A stretch of DNA of 64,000 bases from Cloacimonetes bacterium UBA5614 (GTDB lineage: Bacteria > Cloacimonadota > Cloacimonadia > Cloacimonadales > Cloacimonadaceae). Below are positions 19,194-27,485 of the stretch, one piece after another. Positions within the stretch are counted from its first letter, which is position 1, and every line of letters starts with the position of its first letter. The stretch lies in the NCBI GenBank assembly GCA_002424605.1, contig DIKQ01000009.1:1-64000 (forward strand), written 5' to 3'. The notes under the pieces were generated by a model. It saw nothing but the letters and a program-made list of their open reading frames with translations, did no database searches and was not told where the DNA came from. Position numbers and translations under genes: made by a program.

Positions 19194-20282
19194 ATGTTTG
19201 AAACATACAATCCAATAGATGATAAATTATACAAGGTGATTGACAATGCCGGCAAAGTCGTCCTCAAGGGCTGGAACAATCCCCTGACTGACAAGGAATT
19301 AATCCAGGCTTACAGGGATATGCTATATGAAAGAACGGCTGATACCATGGCTGTCAATTTCCAGCGCCAGGGCAGAATGGGAACTTATCCGCCTAATCTG
19401 GGACAGGAGGCAATTCACATTGCTTCTGCCAAGGTTATTGCCAAAGATGATTGGGTAGTGCCGGCTTTTCGCGAACTTGGTGTTTATCTGGCGGCGGGAG
19501 CAAGCCTGATGGAAATATTCTGGTATTACAAGGGGAACGAGAATGCTTCAAAGTTTGCCGGGGCACCTCATCTGCTGCCTATCTCGGTTCCTATCGCAAC
19601 CCAGCTTTTACATGCTTCCGGGCTGGGCTTTAGCCTCAAGTACAAAAAAGAAAAGGGTGTGGTCTTTGCTTATGTTGGCGATGGCGGTACCAGCGAAGGC
19701 GATTTTCATGAAGCGCTCAATTTTGCCGCTGTATGGCAAGCTCCGGTCATCTTCATCATCCAGAACAACCAATATGCCATTTCAATGCCGGTCAGGCAAC
19801 AGACCAGGTCTATAAACATGGCTGTGAAAGGAATTGCATACGGCATTCCTTCTGTCAAAGCGGACGGTAATGACTTCCTTGCCATGTATGATGTCCTGAG
19901 TTATGCCAAGAAGCAGGCTTCAGCAGGCAATGGACCCTTCCTGGTTGAAGCTTTGACCTTCCGCAGAGGCGCGCATACCACCAGTGATGACCCAACCCGT
20001 TACCGGACGAAGGAAGAAGAAAATACCTGGCTGACCGGAGACCCGTTGAACAGGTTCAAGTCATTCCTGAACAAGAAAGGACTGCTCAAAACTCTGGATG
20101 ATAAGTCTCTGGAAGAAGAATATAAACTAAAGATAACTAAAGAGTTTGAAGCCGCAGAGGCTGCTCCGGAATACAAGCCGGATGAAGTCTTTGCCACCAT
20201 GTTTGAGCAGATGCCGGATGAGCTGAAAAGGCAAAAGCATGCTTACGAGAGCTATCTTGCCGGCAAGGAGAGACAGAAATGA
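19194..20282 (+). CDS. pdhA: 2-oxoacid (pyruvate-type) dehydrogenase E1 component, alpha subunit
   Basis: Thiamine-diphosphate-dependent decarboxylase subunit of the pyruvate or branched-chain 2-oxoacid dehydrogenase complex. The 362-residue protein holds the ThDP motif GDGGTSEGDF...QNNQYA (residues about 160-190) and the phosphorylation-loop-like region RRGAHTTSDDPTRYR. The ATG at 19194 follows AAGAGG; upstream in-frame starts lie in AT-rich leader. It overlaps E1 beta by 4 nt, and E2 and E3 follow, so this is a complete complex operon. Pyruvate is the most likely substrate, but branched-chain 2-oxoacids cannot be excluded. Confidence 0.92.
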   Translation: MFETYNPIDDKLYKVIDNAGKVVLKGWNNPLTDKELIQAYRDMLYERTADTMAVNFQRQGRMGTYPPNLGQEAIHIASAKVIAKDDWVVPAFRELGVYLAAGASLMEIFWYYKGNENASKFAGAPHLLPISVPIATQLLHASGLGFSLKYKKEKGVVFAYVGDGGTSEGDFHEALNFAAVWQAPVIFIIQNNQYAISMPVRQQTRSINMAVKGIAYGIPSVKADGNDFLAMYDVLSYAKKQASAGNGPFLVEALTFRRGAHTTSDDPTRYRTKEEENTWLTGDPLNRFKSFLNKKGLLKTLDDKSLEEEYKLKITKEFEAAEAAPEYKPDEVFATMFEQMPDELKRQKHAYESYLAGKERQK

Positions 20283-21256
20283 GTGTGATGAATATTGTAC
20301 AGGCTATCAACAATGCCCTGGATATTAAACTGGGGGATGATAAAAACATCGTCATTTACGGAGAAGACGTTGGTGTGGAGGGTGGAGTTTTCCGTATTAC
20401 TGAAGGTCTTCAAGCGAAGTATGGAGCCGACCGGGTGTTTGACAGCCCTTTGGCAGAATCCGGTATTGCCGGCACTGCCCTTGGGATGGCTATCAACGGT
20501 TTGAGACCCGTTGTTGAAATGCAGTTCGACGGATTTTCCTATCCTGCCATGGACCAGATTTTTTCCCACATCGGCAGGTACAGGAACCGCACCAGAGGAA
20601 AATTCACTGCACCCCTGGTTATCAGGATACCTTATGGCGGAGGCATCAATGCCCTGGAGCACCACTCTGAAAGCCCCGAAGCTTTCTTTGGGCACGCTCC
20701 CGGCATAAAAGTCGTAATCCCTTCCACTCCTTATGATGCCAAGGGTTTGCTGATTGCTGCCATTGAAGACAATGACCCCGTCATTTACATGGAACCCAAG
20801 CGTATTTACCGTGCCATCAAGCAGGAAGTGCCGGAGGAAAAATTCTCCATCCCCATTGGCAAAGCCAAGGTTCTTTCCCCCGGTGAAGATATCACCGTGA
20901 TTGCCTACGGGGCGATGGTGCGGGAAGTGCAGAAGGCCATTGTTACCGCCAAAAGCAAAGGCATTTCCGTGGAACTGATAGACTTGCGGACCATCTGGCC
21001 GATAGACCGCGAAACCATTGCCCAGTCTGTCCGCAAAACAGGCAGGGCTTTGATAGTTACTGAAGCACCGCAAAGTTTTGGCGCAGGGGCAGAATTGATT
21101 TCCATCATCACAGAGGAAGCTTTCCTTCATCTGGAAGCGCCCCCCACCAGGCTTACCGGTTTTGATACAGTAATTCCGCTGCCTTTGGGAGAGCATTTTT
21201 ATATGATTACTCCTGAGCGGATTTTGTATGAGATTGAGAAATTAGTCTCATATTAA
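20279..21256 (+). CDS. pdhB: 2-oxoacid (pyruvate-type) dehydrogenase E1 component, beta subunit
   Basis: Transketolase-like beta subunit completing the E1 heterotetramer. The 325-residue length is typical. It has the conserved YGEDVGVEGGVFRITEGL start, the FDSPLAESGIAGTALGMA stretch, and the C-terminal domain with IDLRTIWPID. ATGA overlap with E1 alpha indicates translational coupling. An RBS (AGAGG) lies between its stop and the E2 start 10 nt on. Confidence 0.93.
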   Translation: MSVMNIVQAINNALDIKLGDDKNIVIYGEDVGVEGGVFRITEGLQAKYGADRVFDSPLAESGIAGTALGMAINGLRPVVEMQFDGFSYPAMDQIFSHIGRYRNRTRGKFTAPLVIRIPYGGGINALEHHSESPEAFFGHAPGIKVVIPSTPYDAKGLLIAAIEDNDPVIYMEPKRIYRAIKQEVPEEKFSIPIGKAKVLSPGEDITVIAYGAMVREVQKAIVTAKSKGISVELIDLRTIWPIDRETIAQSVRKTGRALIVTEAPQSFGAGAELISIITEEAFLHLEAPPTRLTGFDTVIPLPLGEHFYMITPERILYEIEKLVSY

Positions 21257-21266
21257 GAGGTGTAAA

Positions 21267-22568
21267 ATGAAGTATCTGTTTAAATTTCCCGATATCGGAG
21301 AAGGCCTGACCGAAGGTAAAATCTTCAAGTGGTATGTGGAAAAAGGCCAGGATGTCAAGGCCGGTGACCCCTTGGTGGAGATGGAAACCGACAAGGTTGT
21401 GGCTGATATCCCTTCACCCAAAAGCGGGACTGTTATCAAGACCTATGGCAATATTGGCGACACCGTTCAGGTGGGAAGCGTAATTATAGAACTGGAGATT
21501 GCAGGCGTCGATGGTGAAGCTGCCCAAGCGGTTGCGCAGGAAAAACCTGCCGGGAAAACGGAACACCAGGTCGAGGAAAAGAACTTTGGTGTTGTGGGCA
21601 CAATCGAATCTGCCGGAGAAGGTGCCTACCTGCCTTCATCCAATGAAGGTCTGCAGTCCATGCCTGAAACCGGCGCTCCTGCCCCGAGAAAAGTGTTATC
21701 TACCCCCGTGGCGCGTGCCATGGCAAAGGATAGAGGTCTGGATATCAACCAGATAAAAGGTACCGGTCCTGCCGGCAGAGTGACAAAAAAAGACGTAGAA
21801 CAGCACCGGGGCGCAGGAGCAATCTTTGCAGCATCGCACAAAGCACCCCTGCCGGATTTCCACCCGACCACCCTGATAGAGGCAGTCCCCCTTACCCAGA
21901 TGCGCAAAACCATAGCCAAAAATATGCTGCTCTCCAAGCAAAGCACTGCCCATATGTCTGTGATGGACGAGGTGGAAGTGGGTGAGTTGGTTGCCCTCCG
22001 GGACAAGTACAAGGCAAAATACGCGGAGCAGGGTATCAAGCTCAGCTACCTGCCTTTCATCATCAGGGCTGCAATCCTTTCCCTGAAGCTTCATCCCGTG
22101 CTCAATGCCGAACTTGATATGGAAAACGAGCAAATCGTGTATAAAAAGTATTACAACATCGGCATTGCAGTGGACACTCCCGAGGGCCTGATTGTACCAG
22201 TTATCAAGCATGCGGAAAGCAAAAGCGTTATAGAGCTTGCCAACGAGCTTGCCGACCTTTCCGCCAGGGCGCAGGAACGCAAGCTGACACTGGAAGAGCT
22301 CAGGACAGGCAGTTTTACCATCACCAGTTACGGTTCCATCGGCGGTTATTTTGGCGTGCCTGTCATCAATTATCCCCAGGTTGCGATTTTAGGCATCGGA
22401 AGACTCTCAGAGAAACCCATTGTCAGGGATGGACAGATAGTCATCGGCAAAATGCTGCCTATCTCGATGTCCGTGGACCACAGAATTGTGGACGGGGCTG
22501 AGGTTGCCAGGTTTATGAATGACTTTTTGGGTTTCCTGAAAGACCCCTTGACCATGTTCCTGGAATAG
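21267..22568 (+). CDS. pdhC: 2-oxoacid dehydrogenase E2, dihydrolipoamide acyltransferase
   Basis: Core of the complex, passing the acyl group from lipoyl to CoA. The 433-residue protein has one lipoyl domain (1-80) with the modified Lys43 in ETDKVVAD, a flexible linker (about 85-140), a peripheral-subunit-binding domain (about 145-180, STPVARAMAKDRG...GRVTKKDV) and a catalytic domain (about 205-433) with the active-site HxxxDG as SVDHRIVDGAE. A single lipoyl domain resembles Gram-positive PDH and branched-chain E2 more than E. coli AceF. Confidence 0.94.
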   Translation: MKYLFKFPDIGEGLTEGKIFKWYVEKGQDVKAGDPLVEMETDKVVADIPSPKSGTVIKTYGNIGDTVQVGSVIIELEIAGVDGEAAQAVAQEKPAGKTEHQVEEKNFGVVGTIESAGEGAYLPSSNEGLQSMPETGAPAPRKVLSTPVARAMAKDRGLDINQIKGTGPAGRVTKKDVEQHRGAGAIFAASHKAPLPDFHPTTLIEAVPLTQMRKTIAKNMLLSKQSTAHMSVMDEVEVGELVALRDKYKAKYAEQGIKLSYLPFIIRAAILSLKLHPVLNAELDMENEQIVYKKYYNIGIAVDTPEGLIVPVIKHAESKSVIELANELADLSARAQERKLTLEELRTGSFTITSYGSIGGYFGVPVINYPQVAILGIGRLSEKPIVRDGQIVIGKMLPISMSVDHRIVDGAEVARFMNDFLGFLKDPLTMFLE

Positions 22569-22581
22569 GAAAGGAGCCAGC

Positions 22582-23919
22582 ATGAAATATGATGTTGTCA
22601 TTATCGGGGCAGGACCTGCCGGATATGTAGCTGCCATCAGGGCGGGACAGGCAGGATTGAAAACTCTGGTCATTGAGAAGCGTTACACAGGCGGGATGTG
22701 CCTGAACTGGGGATGCATCCCCACCAAGGCCTTGCTCGAATCTGCCAAATTCTACCACAGGATAAAATCTGCCGCATCTTTTGGCGTCAATGGCATCAGG
22801 ACAGAAGAGCTGTCCTTTGACTGGGAACAGGCAAGGCAACGTGCCATGTCCATCCGTGACCGTCTGGTCAAGGGTATCGAGTACCTGTGGAAAAAGCATG
22901 CGGTGCAGGTTATCACCGGTGAAGCAATCATCCATTCCGCGCATGAAGTGGAAGTCAACCGCCAGATTATAAACACTGAGCATGTGATTATCGCCACCGG
23001 CTCCAAACCTGAGCGCTTGACCATCGACACCAAAGTCCCGGTTTTTGAGCTGGAAGGAATGATGCAGATGCACAGCGTGCCTTCCCGTCCCCTGGTTTAC
23101 GGCAATGGTCCGGTCGCATGGGAAATGTTCAATTTCTTTTCCCTCACAGACAGCCAGCCCGTTTGGCTCATTCCCCGGTCACCAGTCCTGCCCGGTCTCG
23201 ACGATTATGCCAACGACTTTGTCCTCAAAAGAACGCGCAAGGAAAAGCAGAACGTCATCTACGACAAGCAGTGGACTTTGAAGGGTAAGACCCTCAGCGT
23301 CGGCGACAGTAAGTATGAAATAGACGGAATCGTGAATTGCAGCCTGCGTCAGGCCGTCTTGCCCCCCATGGATGAAACCCCTGTCCTGGAAGAGGGATTC
23401 ATCAAAGTGGATGAGGATTTCCGCACTTCCATCGCGGATATTTATGCCATTGGCGATGTGAATGGCATCAGCAATCTGGCGCACGTGGCTTCCGCCCAGG
23501 GTTTATATGTGATAAACCGCATTCTGGGAGTACAGCCGGAACACCTGACCGGCATTTATCCCATCAATATTTATTCCGAACCCGAAATTGCCCAGGTGGG
23601 TAAAACCGAGCAGCAACTCAAAAAGAGCGGGATTGATTATCAGGTAAGCGAATACAACCTTCTGGCGAACGGCAAAGCTTTGATAGAAGGCAATGCGGAG
23701 GGTGTGCTGCGGGTGCTGTCCGAAACGAAATACAAGCAGGTCCTGGGTGTGCTGATTATTGCGCCCGATGCCACTGATATGATTGCCGAAGCCACCGCTA
23801 TCATGGAGCTTGAGGGAACTGCCTACGAAATTGCCCACATCATCCATGCTCACCCCACCGTATCGGAAGTCTTTATGGAGGCGGGACTGGTGGCGATTGA
23901 CCAGCCATTGCACAAGTAA
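22582..23919 (+). CDS. Dihydrolipoamide dehydrogenase-like E3 with a divergent NAD-binding domain
   Basis: Flavoprotein expected to reoxidise E2 lipoamide. At 445 residues it is shorter than most E3 proteins (about 460-475). The FAD fingerprint GAGPAGYVAAIRAG, the redox disulfide CLNWGC and the C-terminal His-Glu pair in HAHPTVSE are intact. The central NAD domain is unusual: GNGPVAWEM replaces the usual glycine-rich GGGxIGxE, the acidic residue that normally ends the second strand is missing (WLIPRSP), and the usual GRRPN is replaced by CSLRQAVLP. It lies 13 nt after E2 with AAAGGAG as ribosome site. Cofactor preference may differ from standard E3. Confidence 0.85.
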   Translation: MKYDVVIIGAGPAGYVAAIRAGQAGLKTLVIEKRYTGGMCLNWGCIPTKALLESAKFYHRIKSAASFGVNGIRTEELSFDWEQARQRAMSIRDRLVKGIEYLWKKHAVQVITGEAIIHSAHEVEVNRQIINTEHVIIATGSKPERLTIDTKVPVFELEGMMQMHSVPSRPLVYGNGPVAWEMFNFFSLTDSQPVWLIPRSPVLPGLDDYANDFVLKRTRKEKQNVIYDKQWTLKGKTLSVGDSKYEIDGIVNCSLRQAVLPPMDETPVLEEGFIKVDEDFRTSIADIYAIGDVNGISNLAHVASAQGLYVINRILGVQPEHLTGIYPINIYSEPEIAQVGKTEQQLKKSGIDYQVSEYNLLANGKALIEGNAEGVLRVLSETKYKQVLGVLIIAPDATDMIAEATAIMELEGTAYEIAHIIHAHPTVSEVFMEAGLVAIDQPLHK

Positions 23920-24051
23920 GTGACAGTTTTATGACATTCCTCAGGGTAACCTATCCCCTGCCTGTACAGGTGTATTCACTGAAAGCACTGCTCCCTCGTA
24001 CCGCTTTTTGACCCTCCTTATATCCACCTCAGCTCTCCCCTGCTTCAATGT

Positions 24052-24141
24052 CAATATCCTAACGATGTCCTGTCAGTATCCAGTCGGTATCCAGTCGGGT
24101 GAAATCCAACTGGATATTGACAGGATTCCGGCTGGATATTA
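24052..24141. repeat. 11-nt modular palindrome, family A, copy A2
   Basis: Four left units in 11-nt phase: CAATATCCTAA (24052-24062), CGATGTCCTGT (24063-24073), CAGTATCCAGT (24074-24084) and CGGTATCCAGT (24085-24095). A 13-nt centre follows (CGGGTGAAATCCA, 24096-24108), the same length as in A1. Three inverted right units follow: ACTGGATATTG (24109-24119), ACAGGATTCCG (24120-24130) and GCTGGATATTA (24131-24141). It differs from A1 mainly by one extra left unit, so copies appear to gain or lose whole modules. Confidence 0.85.
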
Positions 24142-24182
24142 AGTTGCAATTAGGAAGCGGGAATGCTTCACAAGGAGGAAGA

Positions 24183-24632
24183 ATGAAGGTTCAATTTAAA
24201 AAAGGTCTGAGCGGATACTCCGGGACTTCGGATGGCGCTGTCTATTATTACCACCCCAGGCTGAAAAAATGTCTGGTGCGTGAATATGTGATTCCGCAGA
24301 ACAAAGCCAATACTGACCGCACCAGGTCCATTATGGCAAACCTGAAGCTGCTGGAGCCCTCGGAGGCCTATAAAGCCGATTTCAGGAACTATCTCCTGGC
24401 TTACAATGCCGACAGGGTATTGGGGGAAAAACCACTGCTCGCCTGGACCAATGCCTTTATGAGGATGATGCACGCCCTGCAAAAGGCGATGTCTGGACAG
24501 GTTGACCTCAAAACCATCACACGGCAGCAGATATTTGACCAGAACCTGCCCTGCAAAACGCTGAAGGATGCCATAGAGTATGGCTTGCTGCCGGCTTTGA
24601 AAGGATATGGTCAATGGGATAACGAGATTTAG
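24183..24632 (+). CDS. Hypothetical protein, 149 residues
   Basis: Not recognised. The strong ribosome site AAGGAGGAAG lies just before the ATG at 24183, so this is a real gene. The product is soluble and basic at the N-terminus (MKVQFKKGLSGYSGTSDG), with no signal peptide or membrane segment. Aromatic/basic clusters (VYYYHPRLKKCLVREYV) and a helical C-terminal half follow. It stands alone between palindrome A2 and the sigma-54 promoter region, so context gives no role. Confidence 0.7.
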   Translation: MKVQFKKGLSGYSGTSDGAVYYYHPRLKKCLVREYVIPQNKANTDRTRSIMANLKLLEPSEAYKADFRNYLLAYNADRVLGEKPLLAWTNAFMRMMHALQKAMSGQVDLKTITRQQIFDQNLPCKTLKDAIEYGLLPALKGYGQWDNEI

Positions 24633-24652
24633 CACAGGGGAAGTTCGGCACC

Positions 24653-24767
24653 GCAACATTACTGTTACATCGCAACAATAACGATACAATAACGTTCATT
24701 GGTATAAACGCTATATTATCAATGGTTTAAGTCAATATACCCGGAAAAGCCGCAACAATTATGTTAC
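24653..24767 (+). promoter_or_regulatory. Paired dyads upstream of a sigma-54 promoter (likely activator sites)
   Basis: Two dyads of form GCAACA-N4-TGTTAC lie at 24653-24668 and 24752-24767, both within a longer shared context (CGCAACA...GTTACAT.CGC). A further GCAACA half-site is at 24672-24677. They lie about 70 and 170 bp upstream of the sigma-54 core promoter, the normal range for enhancer sites of sigma-54 activators. The activator gene two genes along (27486-31718) is a natural candidate to bind them, which is inference. Confidence 0.6.
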
Positions 24768-24841
24768 ATACGCAAAACTACGAATTCGGGCATACTATGT
24801 ATAACTCTATTTTTAACAGTTACTTACAATAAGTTTGATGA

Positions 24842-24858
24842 TTGGCACAGGAGTTGCG
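24842..24858 (+). promoter_or_regulatory. Sigma-54 (RpoN) promoter
   Basis: TTGGCAC at 24842-24848 and TTGC at 24854-24857 give the GG-N10-GC core exactly (GG 24844-24845, GC 24856-24857), matching the TGGCAC-N5-TTGC consensus. The transcript would start near 24869, leaving a leader of about 55 nt with the ribosome site AGGAGG before the ATG at 24924. Confidence 0.75.
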
Positions 24859-24923
24859 TTATGAATTTGCATCAATAACAGAATAGAGTGAGATTTAAAA
24901 ATAAAGAATCTTAGGAGGTTCGA

Positions 24924-27380
24924 ATGAAACCGAATTCACGTAACAAGCTAAACTTGCTGTTCGTACTGTTCATGTTTGTCATGTCCTTTACGGTATTGAC
25001 GGCAGGAACCATCAGCGGTCTGGTGACAGATGAGCTGGAACAGCCCTTTGACCACGCTAATGTCCAGCTGCTGAGAACAAACCCCATGAATAATGGTGAC
25101 TGGATTTACAGAAACACCATGACCAGCAATACCGGCACCTTTGTGTTTAACAATGTACCGGTAGGACAATACCGTGTGGCCGCAGTTGCACCGGATTACA
25201 TGAGAACTTTTTACACTTCTCCCGACGGCCAAATCCTGGTGGTGGAAGTGGATGCTGATGACGAGGAAATAGTCGGTATCAATATTCAACTGATGCCTGT
25301 GAATGACCCTCCCCCGCCTAACATGACCGGAGTTACCGGCAGGGTTTTTAACCTTGACAATGAACCCTTAACCCGCGTCAGAGTCGGTATCGTAACCCTT
25401 GACAACCAGAACCAGCCCCTGCCCAATATCGGCACCCTGACGAACAACAATGGCTTTTATGCCATCCACAACCTTCTGCCCGGTGCCTACAAAACCTGCG
25501 TGATTGACCTGGACATGGCAATCGTTGCCTGGTCAGATGAGTTCACCATAGTTGCAGGTTCTGTTACAGATAGTGTCAATATAATCGCAGACCTTGAACC
25601 CCCTGTATGCGAATTTGGCGCAGTATCCGGACACGTAATCGGCGCGCAGGTCCAGCCCGGCCAGATGATACCGGTCGGCCTGGTCGCTCTGGATGACCTT
25701 GATACGGTGCTTCCCGGTTTAATCGGACATGCCGGACATATGGGCTATTACATGATAGGCGGCGTCCCTGCCGGAGATTACAAGGCATGCGTTATCGGAC
25801 CCAATATGACTCCCGTGGCATATTCAGAAGCTTTCACTGTGGTGGTCGGCCAGATGACCCAGAATGTTGACATCATAGTCGGAACCATTGTCGGTTTCAG
25901 CGTTTCCGGTACAGTATATAATGCGGACAATGAACCGGTCCAGCAGGGTGTGGTCGTGCTGCGCTCTGCCCAGAACAACATGCCTCCCAATATGAACCAC
26001 ATGTCACGTTCAGTCCATCTTAACGCAAACGGAACCTACCTTTTCACCAACGTTCCCGAAGGTGAATACATACTTTCAGTTTGGACCATGATGACTCCGG
26101 TGGTGTACTATCCTTCCACCTTTGATATTCAGCAGGCAGTTCCCATAAATGTAGTGGATGCTGACCTTGCCGGTCTTGACATCACTATCCCTGTGGTACA
26201 GAATTACGTAATCAGCGGTTATGTGCTGGATGCCATTACTGAAGCGCCCATTGCAGGCATCAGGGTCAAGACAGACAGAATGGGATTCCATCATTTCCCG
26301 ATTCATGACCCGATGTTTAACAATGAATTTTCTGCTTTGACCGATGCAACGGGCTTTTACAGCTTCAGCGCACCGGTGGGCAGATACACTGTGGTAGCCA
26401 TTGACACCACCCATGTATATCGTCACCAGTTCTATTACCATGCCAACAATCCTTTCAGCGCCACAATCATCTTCCTTGACCATGATTATACTGACATTGA
26501 TTTTGACCTGATTCCGCATTGCGATTCCCTGCAATACAGCATCAGCGGTGTAATCACTGAAAACGGAGAACCCATAACATATCCTGTCAGAGTAGTGGCA
26601 GTTTCCAGTGACGAGGATTGGGAAGAATCAACCATAACCAATCCCGGCGGAAGCTATACCATCAATCACCTGCTTCCCGGCAGCTACTTTGTGGTGGCAT
26701 ATTCCCTGTACACGCCTCCTATGTATTACAACAACCAGCTTACCTGGGACGATGCTGATGTGGTAGTGGTTGACGGACAGATTACAGGAATTAACTTTGA
26801 TCTGGTAAGTACGGATGTGGATGGTCCCAATAGCCTGAACGGACAGATATCCAATAATAACGGCGCTATAATTGACAATGCAATGGTATTGCTGACCAAT
26901 TCCCAAAACCAGATAATCGGATTTTCCAGAACCGATGAAACCGGAAGCTATGCCATCGCAAACGTACCCACCGACAGTTACACAATAATTGCCACCAAAA
27001 TCGGGTACGCTACTGTGACACAACAGGTTTCACTGAACGGAACCCAGATAGCAGATTTCGTCCTGCAGGCACCCACTTCAAACGATGACTCGGTCATTCC
27101 GGCCATCCCTGCAATGATTACCAACTATCCCAATCCGTTCAATCCCAACACCAACATCCTGTTCACTGCTCCCAAAGATTCACATGTCAGTGTGAAGATA
27201 TACAATGTAAGGGGCCAGTGCATCAAAAACTTGCTGAATGACAACCTGAAAGCAGGCAGCCACTCCCTGACCTGGGACGGCACTGATAATAAGGGTAATA
27301 AGGTTTCCAGCGGCATCTATATGGTTAAGCTGCAAGGAAACGGATTTTACCAGAACCGCAAAATGACATTGATGAAATAA
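24924..27380 (+). CDS. Large secreted protein with repeated regulatory-like domains and a type IX sorting domain
   Basis: An 818-residue exported protein: signal peptide at about 1-27, then about seven repeats of a roughly 90-100-residue beta-sandwich of the carboxypeptidase-regulatory/CNA-B kind. Each repeat carries a pattern like ISG.V....PL..A.V.L.......T.T...G.Y...N.P.G.Y (e.g. TISGLVTDELEQPFDHANVQL). The last 80 residues start with NYPNPFNPNTNI and end with a basic KMTLMK tail, the FlgD-like C-terminal sorting domain used for type IX secretion. It is preceded by a sigma-54 promoter and followed by a strong terminator, so it is a single-gene unit. Probably a surface adhesin or matrix protein; no enzyme domain seen. 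Confidence 0.85.
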   Translation: MKPNSRNKLNLLFVLFMFVMSFTVLTAGTISGLVTDELEQPFDHANVQLLRTNPMNNGDWIYRNTMTSNTGTFVFNNVPVGQYRVAAVAPDYMRTFYTSPDGQILVVEVDADDEEIVGINIQLMPVNDPPPPNMTGVTGRVFNLDNEPLTRVRVGIVTLDNQNQPLPNIGTLTNNNGFYAIHNLLPGAYKTCVIDLDMAIVAWSDEFTIVAGSVTDSVNIIADLEPPVCEFGAVSGHVIGAQVQPGQMIPVGLVALDDLDTVLPGLIGHAGHMGYYMIGGVPAGDYKACVIGPNMTPVAYSEAFTVVVGQMTQNVDIIVGTIVGFSVSGTVYNADNEPVQQGVVVLRSAQNNMPPNMNHMSRSVHLNANGTYLFTNVPEGEYILSVWTMMTPVVYYPSTFDIQQAVPINVVDADLAGLDITIPVVQNYVISGYVLDAITEAPIAGIRVKTDRMGFHHFPIHDPMFNNEFSALTDATGFYSFSAPVGRYTVVAIDTTHVYRHQFYYHANNPFSATIIFLDHDYTDIDFDLIPHCDSLQYSISGVITENGEPITYPVRVVAVSSDEDWEESTITNPGGSYTINHLLPGSYFVVAYSLYTPPMYYNNQLTWDDADVVVVDGQITGINFDLVSTDVDGPNSLNGQISNNNGAIIDNAMVLLTNSQNQIIGFSRTDETGSYAIANVPTDSYTIIATKIGYATVTQQVSLNGTQIADFVLQAPTSNDDSVIPAIPAMITNYPNPFNPNTNILFTAPKDSHVSVKIYNVRGQCIKNLLNDNLKAGSHSLTWDGTDNKGNKVSSGIYMVKLQGNGFYQNRKMTLMK

Positions 27381-27395
27381 ATCTCTCTCGTCTGT

Positions 27396-27438
27396 AACTC
27401 CTTCTTTCTGATTAACACTCGGAAGAAGGAGTTTTTTT
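27396..27438 (+). terminator. Rho-independent terminator
   Basis: Perfect 11-bp stem AACTCCTTCTT (27396-27406) with AAGAAGGAGTT (27423-27433), a 16-nt loop, and a T-run from 27432 to 27438. It ends the sigma-54-driven secreted protein gene and separates it from the kinase/activator gene. Confidence 0.9.
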
Positions 27439-27441
27439 ATA

Positions 27442-27470
27442 TTGACACTTTATGAACTGCAGAATAAACA
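27442..27470 (+). promoter_or_regulatory. Possible housekeeping-type promoter for the kinase/activator gene
   Basis: TTGACA at 27442-27447 is followed after 17 nt by TAAACA (27465-27470), a weak -10. It lies right after the terminator and 16 nt before the first possible ATG, so the leader would be very short if this box is used. Confidence 0.35.
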
Positions 27471-27485
27471 TAGCGAAGTACATAA

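Noticed and set aside
20252..21196. 314-codon minus-strand frame opposite E1 beta
   Set aside because: A long shadow of the E1 beta gene; no ribosome site and low-complexity, His/Gly/Phe-rich translation typical of antisense frames.
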